Assembly: GCA_030272155.1 (NCBI GenBank)
Contig: CP126197.1
Coordinates: forward strand, 2,790,001-2,854,000
Length of the DNA stretch: 64,000 bases
Origin: Tetradesmus obliquus
Taxonomy: Eukaryota; Chlorophyta; Chlorophyceae; Sphaeropleales; Scenedesmaceae
Reading direction: 5' to 3'
Position numbers and translations under genes: made by a program. Each line of letters opens with the position of its first letter. Within the stretch, counting starts at the first letter, position 1. Shown here in pieces: positions 27,863-35,938 of this stretch. The notes beneath the pieces are model-generated. The model ran no database searches. It worked only from the letters and a program-made list of their open reading frames with translations, and was not told the origin of the DNA.

Positions 27863-30800
27863 CGCTGCTGCTGCTGCTTTTGCTCACTTGATGGGCTTGA
27901 AGGGGTCTAGAAAGTTGTTGCCCAGCGTTTTAATCTGGCCGATGCTGCTGTTGCTGCTGCGGCTGTTGTTGTTGCTGCTGTTGCTGCTGCTGCTGCTATT
28001 GCTGCTGTACTCACTTGATGGGCTTGAACGGCTCCAGGAAGTTGTTGACCTGCGTCTTGATCTGGCCAATCGCATTGGCCAGAGCAGCAATGGGGCCAGT
28101 GTACGCTTTTGCAACCAGGTCCCTGAAGTCTGTTATGGTCTGTGCCACAACCTGCAGGTTGCCCACCTGCACACAGCAGCAAGAACATTCTGCTGTCAGA
28201 ACCTCAGCTCGTTTTGTTTTCACAGAGCCGCTGCCCACATGTGCACAGCAGCCCCAGGCGCAGAGAGGATGTGACATACAGAGTAAGGTGTACGTGCTGG
28301 CAACCAGGTCCCTGAATTTTGTGATTTTGGACACTGCCTGTAGGTTGCTGGACATGTTGTTGGACACTGCCTGTAGGTTGCCCACCTGCATGCAAGCATC
28401 AAGCAGCAGGCAGATCTAGATGCAAAGAACAAAGCGCTGCCAACACAACGAGGCACAGGTGCAGCACACAGGTGACCACGCCACGCGCCAAGAGCAGTAT
28501 GCGTGACTGTGACAAGCGTGCATGCATCGCGGCAGCAACACAAGCACCCCGGGCAGCTTGCTAGACCATATGAGAAGCTGCAGCCGCATTGCAAATAGTG
28601 GTTGCAGTGCAAACTTGACAAGCCTGCATTGCCCTGCCCTCACCAGCTGAGTGAGCTTGGTCTGTGCCGTGCAGGTGATCAGGTTCTGCATCAGCTTGCG
28701 CGTGGCAGCCCCACCCTCAGACCCCAAGTCCTGCAGCATGTCGCTCTCCCAGTCTGCGGCAGCAAAGCAGATGCAGCAAGCATATTTTGACAAGATTGTC
28801 ATTTCATGAAAAGCACACCACACATCCAGTTTAAGCCAAGCTGACTTTCTTGCAGCATTGCATGTGCACGCTCCCGCAGGCAGCACTGCAGACAAGCAGT
28901 GTCACCTGTCGATTGCATTGCATGATCATATGAGTTGCATGCTGGCACGGATCACGTTGCCGGTGAATCTTCCTACCTGCATCTGCCTTGACCAGTGCCT
29001 CAACCTGCTGCTTGCTGAGCTTGGATGAAGTGCTGGGAGCAGCAGCAGCCTCACTGCTGCTGCTGCTGCTGCCAGTCTGCAGGCTGTTGGCATAGTCGGA
29101 CAGTGCTGCCTCACTGCTGCTGCTGCTGCTGGCGAGGCTTGCAATAGGCCCCTCTGCGGCGGCTGCATACGGGTTGTATGAGGCAGCCTGGGGAGTGGCC
29201 TTGGCCAGAATCTTCCTGTGTCTGCCTGTGGCGACCTGCCCTGCTGCGCAGTGTGTGGGGTCGGGGGTGACAGGGTCGGCTCCTGGGGCACTGCCAGCAG
29301 TAGTAATGGAGCCAGGTGCAGCAGTTGCATTGGTGGCAGCATGAGGGGCGGCGGTGAGTGTGTTTGTAGCTGAGAAGGCGGCGGTTCCAGGCACACTGGA
29401 GCACATCAAAAGCATGCGTGCATTGCTCACAACACAGAGGACTAGCAGTAGGCTATCTTGCTCGTCTCAGGTTTGTACACTCTGTGGAGAAACCCACACA
29501 ACAGCTGCTGAAGCACAAAAAAATCCATCCAGCAGGCAGCACCGTGCCACCTGCTGGATGCTTGGCTTTGCAAAATGCAGTACAATACAATACAATACAA
29601 CATAATACAGTACAATACATCTCAGGACTGAAAACTGCCTCAGACACTAGCCCAGCGAGAAACAATGCAGCGCTTTGTGCATGCCTTGTAGCTGGCTGGG
29701 GGCACACGAGCAGTGCATGACTCACGCCTGGCACTTGGTGGACGGCCGGATGAGCAGGTTGTTGGTCTCCACAAGGCTGTAGAAGATCTGGTCAAACTGC
29801 GGCAGCAGCAGCAGCAGAAGCAGCAGCAGCAGCGGCGGCAGCAGCAGCAACGGCAGCGACAACATGTGACGGCCTCCAGGCTGTAACACGTGCATTAGAT
29901 ATGTGCAACACCACTGGCCTGCTGCTGCATCCCAGCCATGTTAAACCAGCAGACGGTGTAACTCTGCGAGCCCCATTCACAAACACTGCCTTTCTTGACC
30001 CTCAAACAATCCCTCTGATAACACACTTCCTGCGCACCGTGCACTGGTAGAAGGAGTAGCTCATGAACACGTTTTTCATGTGCTCAATGATCATCGCAAT
30101 CTTCTCCCTGTACTCCAGCAGATCATGGATCTTCAGCAAAATATCTCCGTTCTTGACTTTGCCGCAGGCCTCCTCCAAGTCATTTCCAAGGTTTTTGGCT
30201 GACTCTAACAGTGGCTGCAGTGCAGGCAGCAGGTGAAGGTTGTGTGTGTAAACTTCATCAGCAGCAGCGGCAGTATGATGCCAGTGGCAGTCACAGGGTG
30301 AACTGATCTTCTCCCTGCACTCCAGCAGACAAGGATATTGAGAAATACAGCTATGTTGTTGACTTTGCCGCAGGCCTCCTGCAAGTCATGTCCCAGGTGT
30401 TTGGCTGACTCCAGCAGTGGCTGCAGCGCAGGTGGTGCAGCAAGCAGCGGTCAGGGGGTTGCGGATGTGGCATGCACAGCAGCAGCAGCAGCAGCAGAAG
30501 TAGCACCGGTACCCAGTGCATTTAGAATCGCCCAGCCGGCAGCCGCTACCCACTGCCAAGGGTGTGTTATGTGCTTATATCCATGCCGCAATGAACTTTC
30601 TGTTGTTGGTATGTGCTTGTTGCAGCCCCATGATACTGCACCTGCGGCTGCTCAGCACCGCTGAGGTCATGTCCCTTAAATCCTGGTCCAACCGCCCGTG
30701 GCTGGGCCTAAAAAGCTTGCGACTATGGCCCGTGGCTGGGGATAACAAGCGACTGGAAGTGACGGACTTGCGCGGGTGGTTTTGATCGCCCAAACAGCGA

Positions 30801-31902
30801 AGGAAAGACTGGGTACAATTACTACTGTCCCCCATGAGCGGAATAGCGGCTCGCTGGGCTAGTGCCTGGGGTCGGGTTCAGTCCCGAAAGTGTATTGTAT
30901 TGTATTGTATTGAAACTTACAACCTAAATCTAGAATCACCTATTACATGAATGAATGGAATCAAAAATAAAATATCAAACTGCTACTCAATTCATGCATG
31001 TCGCGTTATGTCTTCAAAACTGTACATGTTCATAAAGCACAATGGTAAATACCGAAACAGCCATGCCACTCACCCCGGTCACTCCCTCCTGGAACTCGTT
31101 CACGGCTGTGACCAGCTCATCCAGCCCAAAGAGTGTCAGGATGTTCTTCGCAACTTTGAGGGCGATGTCCACATCATTGAGGATGTCTGCAGCACAGCAT
31201 GGGCAGGCACTAGCTCAGCACAATGAATTGGTGAATGAGTCTCACGGGACAGGGCAAGTGCTGTAGCACAGCGCAGCACAACACAGCACAGCACAGCACA
31301 GCGCAGCAGTGCAGCACACCCCCGTGCAGCACAGCACAGCGCAGCTCAGCGCAGCACAGTGCTTTTGTGACACAACAGGTGGGCTTGCCAAGCAAATGCT
31401 GCACGTTGCATGGTGGCAGATGCTTGAAGGCAAGCACATATGCATCAAATGCACCAAAACAGGATGTGTAGTTTGCAATTTGCAGGACAGCAGCAGTTGC
31501 AACATGCATTCAATTACTCTTTGGAGGTCACCTGCCATGGTGCCAATAGAAGTGGCAAAGCCTCCATCCTCAAACTGCAGTTGTGGAACAGGCGTAGCCA
31601 GCCAGCCTGGGATGCAGATCAACAGCAGCAACAGCAGCAGCAGCAGCAGGAGCAGCAGCAGCATGCAGATGAAAACTCAGCATTTCCAGCTCCGCAGCCA
31701 GAACTGCGTTGTTTTAAGAAATGTGCGGTACATCTCTATGTGCAGTAACAGTCCACGTGGCAGGTAGGCGGTCAGCATGGAGGCACATGCATGTGCTCTA
31801 TGTCAGCATGGCATAGCACACACCGCTGTCAGCAACAGACGCAGCAGCAGCAGCAGCAGCAGTGACAGGCCGTAGGGCACCAAGCTGCAGCACACGTTGC
31901 CT

Positions 31903-31952
<50 letters not shown>

Positions 31953-32095
31953 CACAGCCACACGCTTGCACCAGCCCCTCACCTCCCTCGCTGCCGCACG
32001 CAACCAGCACCATGGCATCGGTTGCTTGCAGGAAGTAGTCGAGCGTGTTGGTGGACAGGTTGGTGTACTGCGTGAAGCAATCACCATTGAACACT

Positions 32096-32127
<32 letters not shown>

Positions 32128-32566
32128 ATCAGCAGCAGCAGCAGCAGCAGCATTAAAGAGGGATCATGCAGTGCCACGCACATGGCATGCAGGATGTTTG
32201 CAGGATGTACATGTGTGGAGCTGGTGTGACAGAACAGCAGCCTGTGAGCATTGCAGCCTGGCTGTGCATTGGCTAGGCAGCAGGAATTTATGACTGAAGA
32301 GGAAGGTGAAGACAACGGCTGTCAGCGCTCTGTGGTAATGTGCCAAGCAGGAAAAGGGACTATGCAGGAAAAGGGATTATGAAATGTTCAACAGCAAGTG
32401 GTGAAGTAACAAGTGTCTGTGTGAGGGCCCACCTGTTGCAAACTTCTCAAAGGGCTGCCCGCAATCGGTGACTGAGAAGTAGAACTGGGCCTGCAGCATG
32501 GGAGGCAGCATTCAAAGCGCAACAGCAGGGTTGTTCTTGTTACGTTGGTGGTTGCAGCGTCGCAGC

Positions 32567-32618
<52 letters not shown>

Positions 32619-33531
32619 GGCCGGCTGTGGTCAAGCACTGAGGTGAACACATTCAGGCCACCTCTCAGCCGCACCACGCACTTCAGGCATTATCCGTAAC
32701 ATACAGCTGCTGCACTTTTGTTGCATCTGTCAACAGCATCGCTGCCCAGGCAGCCCACTCACCACTTGCTTGGAGCAGGTCAGCGCGGTTGAGCTGATGT
32801 TCATTGGCGAGCTCTGCAGCAGAGCAACACGTAGCATCAAAAACACTGATCAATAATGTTTTGCACATGTGCAGTACTTGTACCATGCAGCAGCGTTGGT
32901 GCACTACCTGTGCCGGCAGATTACACGCAACCACAGCAGTACAGAACAGCAGTGGAGATCCAGCAGAACTGCCGCAACATCCATCACAGCAGCAGCATCC
33001 GAATTACATAGGCTGCTGTTTCAACAAACACCCAGGCAGATTTGCGTCAAAAGCTGGTGCAGACAGCACATGCACATGTTATAACTCACAGTGATCTGGG
33101 CGTCAGTGTAGTACTGGTATGGCCAGTCACATGGGCCCTGGAAGGCATTGGTAATCTGGGCAGGCAGGGGAATGCCCTGCAACAAAGCACAGCCAAAGAA
33201 CGATGTAATATGTTAATCCGTTGTGACTGAAGTAAATGGCGCGTGATTCCGCTGCTGATGTGCAGTAGCACATGACTTGCTGCACATGTGCACAGTCAGA
33301 CTTCACATGGCAGCAAAGGCGATCTGGCCCGACGTACACCGCAAGGGCACGCTGCACGGTGCATTAATAAACATTTATCTGTGCGATGATTTTCGAGGGT
33401 GAGCATGCCGGCAGCGATTGCTGTGCAAGCTTGCAGCTTTAGACACCAAAGCACAGAACCCCGTTGTCGCTCACCTGTGCCACTCCCAGCGTCGCAACCA
33501 GCCCCAAGATGTACCAGTAGGTGGAGGACAT
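12997..33531 (-). CDS. Large secreted multidomain Cys-rich protein (EphR-like/GCC2-GCC3, LNR and HYR-like modules), ~1,850-1,900 aa
   Basis: The start is the ATG at 33531. Exon 1 encodes a 19-residue signal peptide (MSSTYWYILGLVATLGVAQ). Phase-consistent exons: 33531-33475, 33176-33090, 32813-32763, 32490-32433, 32093-31983, 31606-31532, 31186-31074, 30214-30038, 29796-29726, 29395-28977, 28753-28644, 28166-28015, 27591-27516, 26902-26816, 26362-26217, 25649-25407, 25032-24978, 24524-24442, 24051-23569, 23061-22923, 22336-22093, 21291-20826, 20531-20400, 19861-19693, 19277-19203, 18671-18414, ?-17589, 17137-16878, 15796-15628, 15339-15253, 15040-14903, 14641-14475, 13795-13494, 13228-12997. 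Phase requires short unlocated exons between 22923 and 22336 and between 16878 and 15796; the start of the 17.6 kb exon is also open. Domains: helical N-half with an Ala/Ser linker (exon 10); Cys modules weakly like SUEL lectins (ACYGKNNC, ACQGATC); CxxCPxG ephrin-receptor-like repeats (CTPCPAGTF, CTRCPAGTF, CLSCPVG); a Lin-12/Notch repeat split across an intron (GNGRCD, then WDKG|DCCPG); HYR-like C-terminus (TATDASGNTA). GRRLLQ occurs in exon 30. There is no C-terminal membrane helix, so secretion or wall/matrix location is inferred. Function is unknown. Confidence 0.85.
14036..14420 (-). repeat. Four tandem intronic copies of a donor-side exon edge (exon 14641-14475)
   Basis: Downstream of the exon ending at 14475, four further copies of its last ~60 nt plus donor and ~45 nt of intron follow at ~107-nt spacing (near 14410, 14300, 14200, 14090). 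The copies encode variants of APEEES..FKDK..YWQK followed by GTG or GTA. The most distal copy has the strongest donor, GTAAGT. No acceptor is visible between copies, so they are not simple extra exons. Confidence 0.9.
17858..18018. repeat. Compound minisatellite in an intron
   Basis: A ~46-bp segment beginning AATATTATTCAGCAGCAG is duplicated, then an 18-bp CAGCAGCAGTGCAGCAGC-type unit repeats about five times. It lies in the intron between the large gene's exons at 18414 and ~17.6 kb. Confidence 0.9.
18283..18350 (-). repeat. Degenerate copy of a donor-side exon edge (exon 18671-18414)
   Basis: About 65 nt just downstream of the exon resembles its 3' end (the KRAAADASCLSCPVG region) and ends in a GTGAGG donor-like site. 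It is a diverged tandem copy in the following intron. Confidence 0.75.
18674..19043. repeat. 37-bp minisatellite, 10 perfect units
   Basis: Ten consecutive identical 37-bp units (GCACAGCAGCAGCAG... ACTCATGGGG...) lie within the intron upstream of the exon starting at 18671. Because 37 is not a multiple of 3, all frames stay open and give long spurious plus-strand reading frames. Confidence 0.98.
19566..19655 (-). repeat. Copy of a donor-side exon edge (exon 19861-19693)
   Basis: About 90 nt repeats the exon's last coding segment (CNPCK.GRYRSVTM..CPLG) and its GTGAGC donor ~125 nt downstream, including flanking intron sequence. It is a tandem duplication across a splice donor. Confidence 0.92.
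20207..20330 (-). repeat. Dispersed repeat, copy 1 (related to 34985-35145)
   Basis: The reverse complement of this intronic stretch aligns with the plus strand at ~35035-35140 over about 100 nt. Shared blocks include GCTTGAAGGTGCGCAGCT and the neighbouring GGGAGGTCTCCTGG / GGGGGTCTTCTGG. It is likely an interspersed element; its class is unknown. Confidence 0.75.
21443..21463. repeat. Homopolymer G21 tract
   Basis: Twenty-one consecutive G residues on the plus strand inside the intron between exons 22093 and 21291, at the edge of an unusual C-rich element. Confidence 0.95.
21485..21910. mobile_element. Possible small intronic element flanked by C-rich direct repeats
   Basis: Two related segments about 355 bp apart (near 21497-21541 and 21855-21905) share an AAG.TTG..GGGCCC..AGACACCC core followed by CCCACCCACCCCC-like runs. 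The sequence between is locally AT-rich and unlike the surrounding introns. The minus strand of the right copy has several G3+ runs and could form a G-quadruplex. An inserted non-autonomous element is one reading; terminal features and a target duplication were not proven. Confidence 0.45.
23160..23330 (-). mobile_element. SINE-like dispersed repeat, diverged copy
   Basis: The reverse complement matches the copy at 30690-30914 over ~130 nt, including AGC.GCTCGCTGGG.TAGTGC, GGTCGCCCAA and the CTGGGTGCA/CTGGGTACA blocks. Its tail of ATATTG-like sequence is degenerate. It lies in an intron of the large gene. Confidence 0.7.
24585..24625 (-). repeat. Copy of an acceptor-side exon edge (exon 24524-24442)
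   Basis: A ~40-nt stretch upstream of the exon resembles its first ~25 coding nucleotides plus the acceptor region (AGCTCAGC.AGCAGCTT on the plus strand). It is diverged. Confidence 0.6.
25856..26150 (-). repeat. Three intronic copies of a donor-side exon edge (exon 26362-26217)
   Basis: The exon ends in codons for QFKPVLDLK with a GTAAGT donor. Three more copies of this edge, each with a GTGAGT donor and some intron with a CAA-rich stretch, follow at ~120-nt spacing (donors near 26096, 25976, 25856). The coding part is nearly identical; the sequence further 5' in each copy is intron-like. Confidence 0.93.
26690..26730 (-). repeat. Copy of a donor-side exon edge (exon 26902-26816), donor decayed
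   Basis: About 40 nt repeats the end of the exon (codons for VYLQDLF) ~110 nt downstream. The original AAC|GTGAGA is AGC|GCGAGC here, so the copied donor has lost its GT. Confidence 0.8.
27175..27440 (-). repeat. Three intronic copies of a donor-side exon edge (exon 27591-27516)
   Basis: Copies of CTTCCTCTGCGAC.TG followed by GTGAGGG occur near 27409, 27290 and 27182, spaced ~110-120 nt. The genuine exon end at 27516 carries a GTGTGTGTG donor, weaker than the three downstream copies. Confidence 0.9.
27885..27945 (-). repeat. Copy of the donor-side edge of exon 28166-28015
   Basis: About 55 nt repeats codons for the LEPFKPIK end with a GTGAGC-type donor in the next intron, separated from the original by a CTG/GTT-rich tract. 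Confidence 0.88.
28296..28392 (-). repeat. Copy of the acceptor-side edge of exon 28166-28015
   Basis: The upstream intron carries a diverged copy of the exon's first ~60 nt with its CAG acceptor (VGNLQAV... FRDLVA versus VGNLQVV... FRDLVA). A 36-nt internal segment is itself duplicated. The same exon has a donor-edge copy on its other side. Confidence 0.88.
29578..29690 (-). mobile_element. SINE-like dispersed repeat, short copy with (TATTG)n-type tail
   Basis: On the minus strand the sequence runs CTCGCTGGGCTAGTGTCTGAGG, a short spacer, then a TGTATTG-type pentanucleotide tail of ~40 nt. This matches the 3' end of the copy at 30690-30914. It appears 5'-truncated. Confidence 0.75.
30297..30440 (-). 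repeat. Diverged copy of the acceptor-side edge of exon 30214-30038
   Basis: The upstream intron contains ~140 nt similar to the first half of the exon (GACTTTGCCGCAGGCCTCCT, TTGGCTGACTC.A.CAGTGGCTGCAG on the plus strand) with small deletions. It is the largest and most diverged acceptor-side copy. Confidence 0.85.
30690..30914 (+). mobile_element. SINE-like dispersed repeat with (TATTG)4 tail
   Basis: About 225 nt ends in GGGTTCAGTCCC (similar to a tRNA B box), a short spacer and a perfect TGTATTG pentanucleotide tail (30893-30914). Related copies lie at 29578-29690 and 23160-23330. The B-box-like site is very close to the tail, which is unusual for a tRNA-promoter SINE, so the class is uncertain. 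Confidence 0.65.
31266..31362. repeat. AGCAC/AGCGC-type pentanucleotide-rich tract
   Basis: An imperfect repeat of CAGCACAGCACAGCGCAG units in an intron of the large gene. Confidence 0.85.
31905..31951. repeat. (CAG)~15 intronic microsatellite
   Basis: A pure CAG run on the plus strand (CTG on the sense strand) in the intron after exon 32093-31983. Others of this kind in the same gene are at ~32098-32125 (CAG) and ~32571-32617 (CTG on the plus strand). Confidence 0.9.
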
Positions 33532-33721
33532 GCTTTGCAGTGGCCAAGCCAGCAAAAGGTGGTCTTGCCGCAGAGTTCACAGCGCCAGCAGCTGCTCAGC
33601 AGACGGTTGCAGCCTGATCGTAGTCGAGCGTGACGTATGCACCCTTCAGATCATTTTGTTTCAACACTTTTAATAGTTTGTATGGGCCAGATCACCTCCA
33701 GACAATGAGGAAGAGGCAGAG

Positions 33722-33731
33722 TGTATATAAA
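33722..33731 (-). promoter_or_regulatory. Candidate TATA element
   Basis: TTTATATAC on the minus strand, ~190 bp upstream of the large gene's ATG. Only position and sequence support it; no transcription start evidence is available. Confidence 0.3.
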
Positions 33732-34405
33732 CGGCTCGTACAGGGAAGTGCATCACTGGCCTTGCTACAGCCGGTAGAAGAGCTGTGTCCTGCGAGCAAT
33801 AGCAGTATTAATACGTTTCACGTGCTCGGATCTTCCGCACGCTTGATGGTTCACTGTGTCACTTCCCCGAGGGTTAGGTCCCCGATCACCGGCGAATCTG
33901 GCGAACAGAGCCCATCCCAAAATCTCTGTGAATGCCGTTCCAGAGCAGTTGAACAACAGAATATATAGCATCGACACTGTTTCTCACTCCTTGCCAGCAA
34001 CTTGCGGCAGCACAGACTGTGTCAGTGACCTCTGCTGCTCCTGCTGTGCCACAGACGGTCTGGTACTGCTGGCAGGGTCTGCATGTGCAGCAATTGCACT
34101 GCCAGATCGCGCGTATAAAGAGTTACAGCGTGCATTCAGGCATACATCACAAGCTCTTGCAGCATAATGCGTGTCAACGAGATCTCTAGAGGACTCAGCC
34201 ACCCCCTGAACACAACCAGCCGGGGAAGTTGGTGGGGCCCGAGGCCTTTGGGAAGTTTCGGTATGCCTGCATGTTGGCATGGCCGATTGCCTCGCGATAG
34301 GGCCCGGTTTTGGATGCAGTCAGCACAGCCGATCACCAGACATTTATTTTTGAATACGTTCAACGCGCTGCGAGGGAGGTGAGGGAACTATGCAGATGGC
34401 AGCAG

Positions 34406-34445
<40 letters not shown>

Positions 34446-34984
34446 CAGCCCACGGCCAACGTCTTTGTGCAAGGTGTTGCTTGTGGTCATTTCCCACCGC
34501 AGTATTGCGTTGTTTCGGCATCTCTGCACTGCGCTGAAAAGCGCCCGGAAGCACCATCTTGCTATGCATATCATTGTCAACAGCGATTCCCACTGCTGTG
34601 GTGGTGCCACTGCACCCTACACGGTCTTCTGACATGGATATACGTGCGCAATAGTTCAAAAGTGCATATGACGTGTCTGTCATGGGGAGCACCAGTGTCT
34701 GTGTGCCCGTTTCAGACCTTGCAGGGGCATGGTGACCATCTACTGTGATTGCAATCTATGTCCGGTCACTGCTACTTGCATGCAGTGACTCCCATGCACA
34801 TTATCTGTGTTGAATTGTGACGAATATGTTGTTTCTCCTGCTGTTGTGGCTGATCTGCGAGTGTCATGACTGGAACCTACACCACGGTCTACCCAGGACT
34901 ACTTGAAGGCTGCGGGGCAGGGGTCACAGGTGGTCCCGCCCATGGACCCCTAACGACCCTGCCCTGTAACCTTCTCTGTGCCTA

Positions 34985-35145
34985 CAGGTGTGAATTTCGC
35001 ATGATGCTATGCTGCCATGATGCTGGACAGCAGTGCTTGCGTGGACAGCCCACTTGGAGCGCCGGGGGACCTTGGGCGGGAGGTCTCCTGGACAAGCAAT
35101 GCTTGAAGGTGCGCAGCTTTGCATTTTTCATGCTAGACTGTCCAT
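34985..35145 (+). repeat. Dispersed repeat, copy 2 (related to 20207-20330)
   Basis: Aligns in inverted orientation with the intronic copy at 20207-20330 over ~100 nt, including CAATGCTTGAAGGTGCGCAG. The two insertion contexts differ (intergenic versus intron). Confidence 0.75.
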
Positions 35146-35554
35146 CTTTACAACACCTACGGTGAATACGGGGCCTGACGTTGAATACCGCACAAAAAAC
35201 AGTATCATGTTACCTTTCAAGCCATAGCATCAGAGAACAGTATGACTGACAGCCGCTGTCAGATAATCTGCCCCCTGAGACACAATGCCGCAGTGCTGCG
35301 GCAGCACAGGGTGAAACACTACAGCAGCTAACAGGCACTGCCTGTGGCGCCGCCTGCAGCCGACCCGTGCCACATGCTCACTGTGCAGTCACAGCATTAC
35401 AGCATGGCTGGCAGCAGACATCATGGCTCAGGTCTCACAAACAACCAGCAAGCCACCAAGTCGTTGGCACACGTGCACATGACACGCTCAACACGATGAT
35501 CTCCACAACGTGTGATGCTGTGAGAGCATCCTCGGCACAGATAACGTCAGGAAA

Positions 35555-35900
35555 GACAGCTGTCGCCACAAAGTGTGACTGCTGCGTGCCGCGCCCGCCA
35601 GCCACCCCATATACAACCGCGCCTCCCCTGTATATACGGCACCTTGCACGGCACACAGCTGCCTTGCAGGACTTTCAACGCGGCATGGTCGCAACAAAAT
35701 GCGACTGCTGCGTGCCGCGCCCACCCGCCACCCCGTACGGCCCGCCCCTCACTGCCGCCAGCAGCTGCTGCTGCACAGCCGGCGGCAGCTGCTGCTTGAA
35801 CCTCGCCTCCGCTGCATCACCTGGCAGCCCCAGCACATACTGCACTGTGGCCCACAGCGCCATCACAGTGCTGTGCCGCCACTCATGTGGCAACACTGGA
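35555..35900 (-). repeat. Two downstream partial copies of the PSMD5-like terminal exon
   Basis: The last ~200 nt of the terminal exon (AAEARFKQQLPPA... GGPYGVAGG) is repeated almost intact at ~35680-35890. A shorter copy (~70 nt, around GGRGTQQSHFVAT) lies at ~35555-35625. Both are 3' of the gene's stop and have no entry splice site, so they read as duplicated debris or alternative 3' ends. Confidence 0.92.
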
Positions 35901-35915
35901 CGGCACTCAGCTGCC

Positions 35916-35920
35916 TTACA
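35916..35920 (-). terminator. TGTAA polyadenylation signal (PSMD5-like gene)
   Basis: TGTAA on the minus strand begins 19 nt after the stop codon ending at 35939. TGTAA is the usual green-algal poly(A) signal; it implies a very short 3' UTR. Confidence 0.5.
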
Positions 35921-35938
35921 GACAAGAATACAGTGTCT

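Larger units (their letters stand above)
33532..35554. other. Intergenic region upstream of the large secreted-protein gene
   Basis: About 2 kb without a supportable gene. It holds a TATA-like element on both strands (GTATATAAA, ~33722-33730; ~190 bp upstream of the ATG at 33531), a (CAG)~14 tract at 34402-34443, and a dispersed repeat near its right side. Short plus-strand frames such as 34866-35165 have no recognisable motif and overlap the repeat. Confidence 0.6.

Noticed and set aside
27408-28274. 288-codon plus-strand frame
   Set aside because: Antisense to phase-matched exons and extended by CTG runs.
30875-30892. tRNA gene suggested by a B-box-like GGGTTCAGTCCC
   Set aside because: No cloverleaf with an acceptor stem could be drawn, and the site is part of a dispersed repeat.
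34866-35165. 99-codon plus-strand frame starting MTGTYTTVYPG
   Set aside because: Overlaps a dispersed repeat and has no recognisable protein motif.
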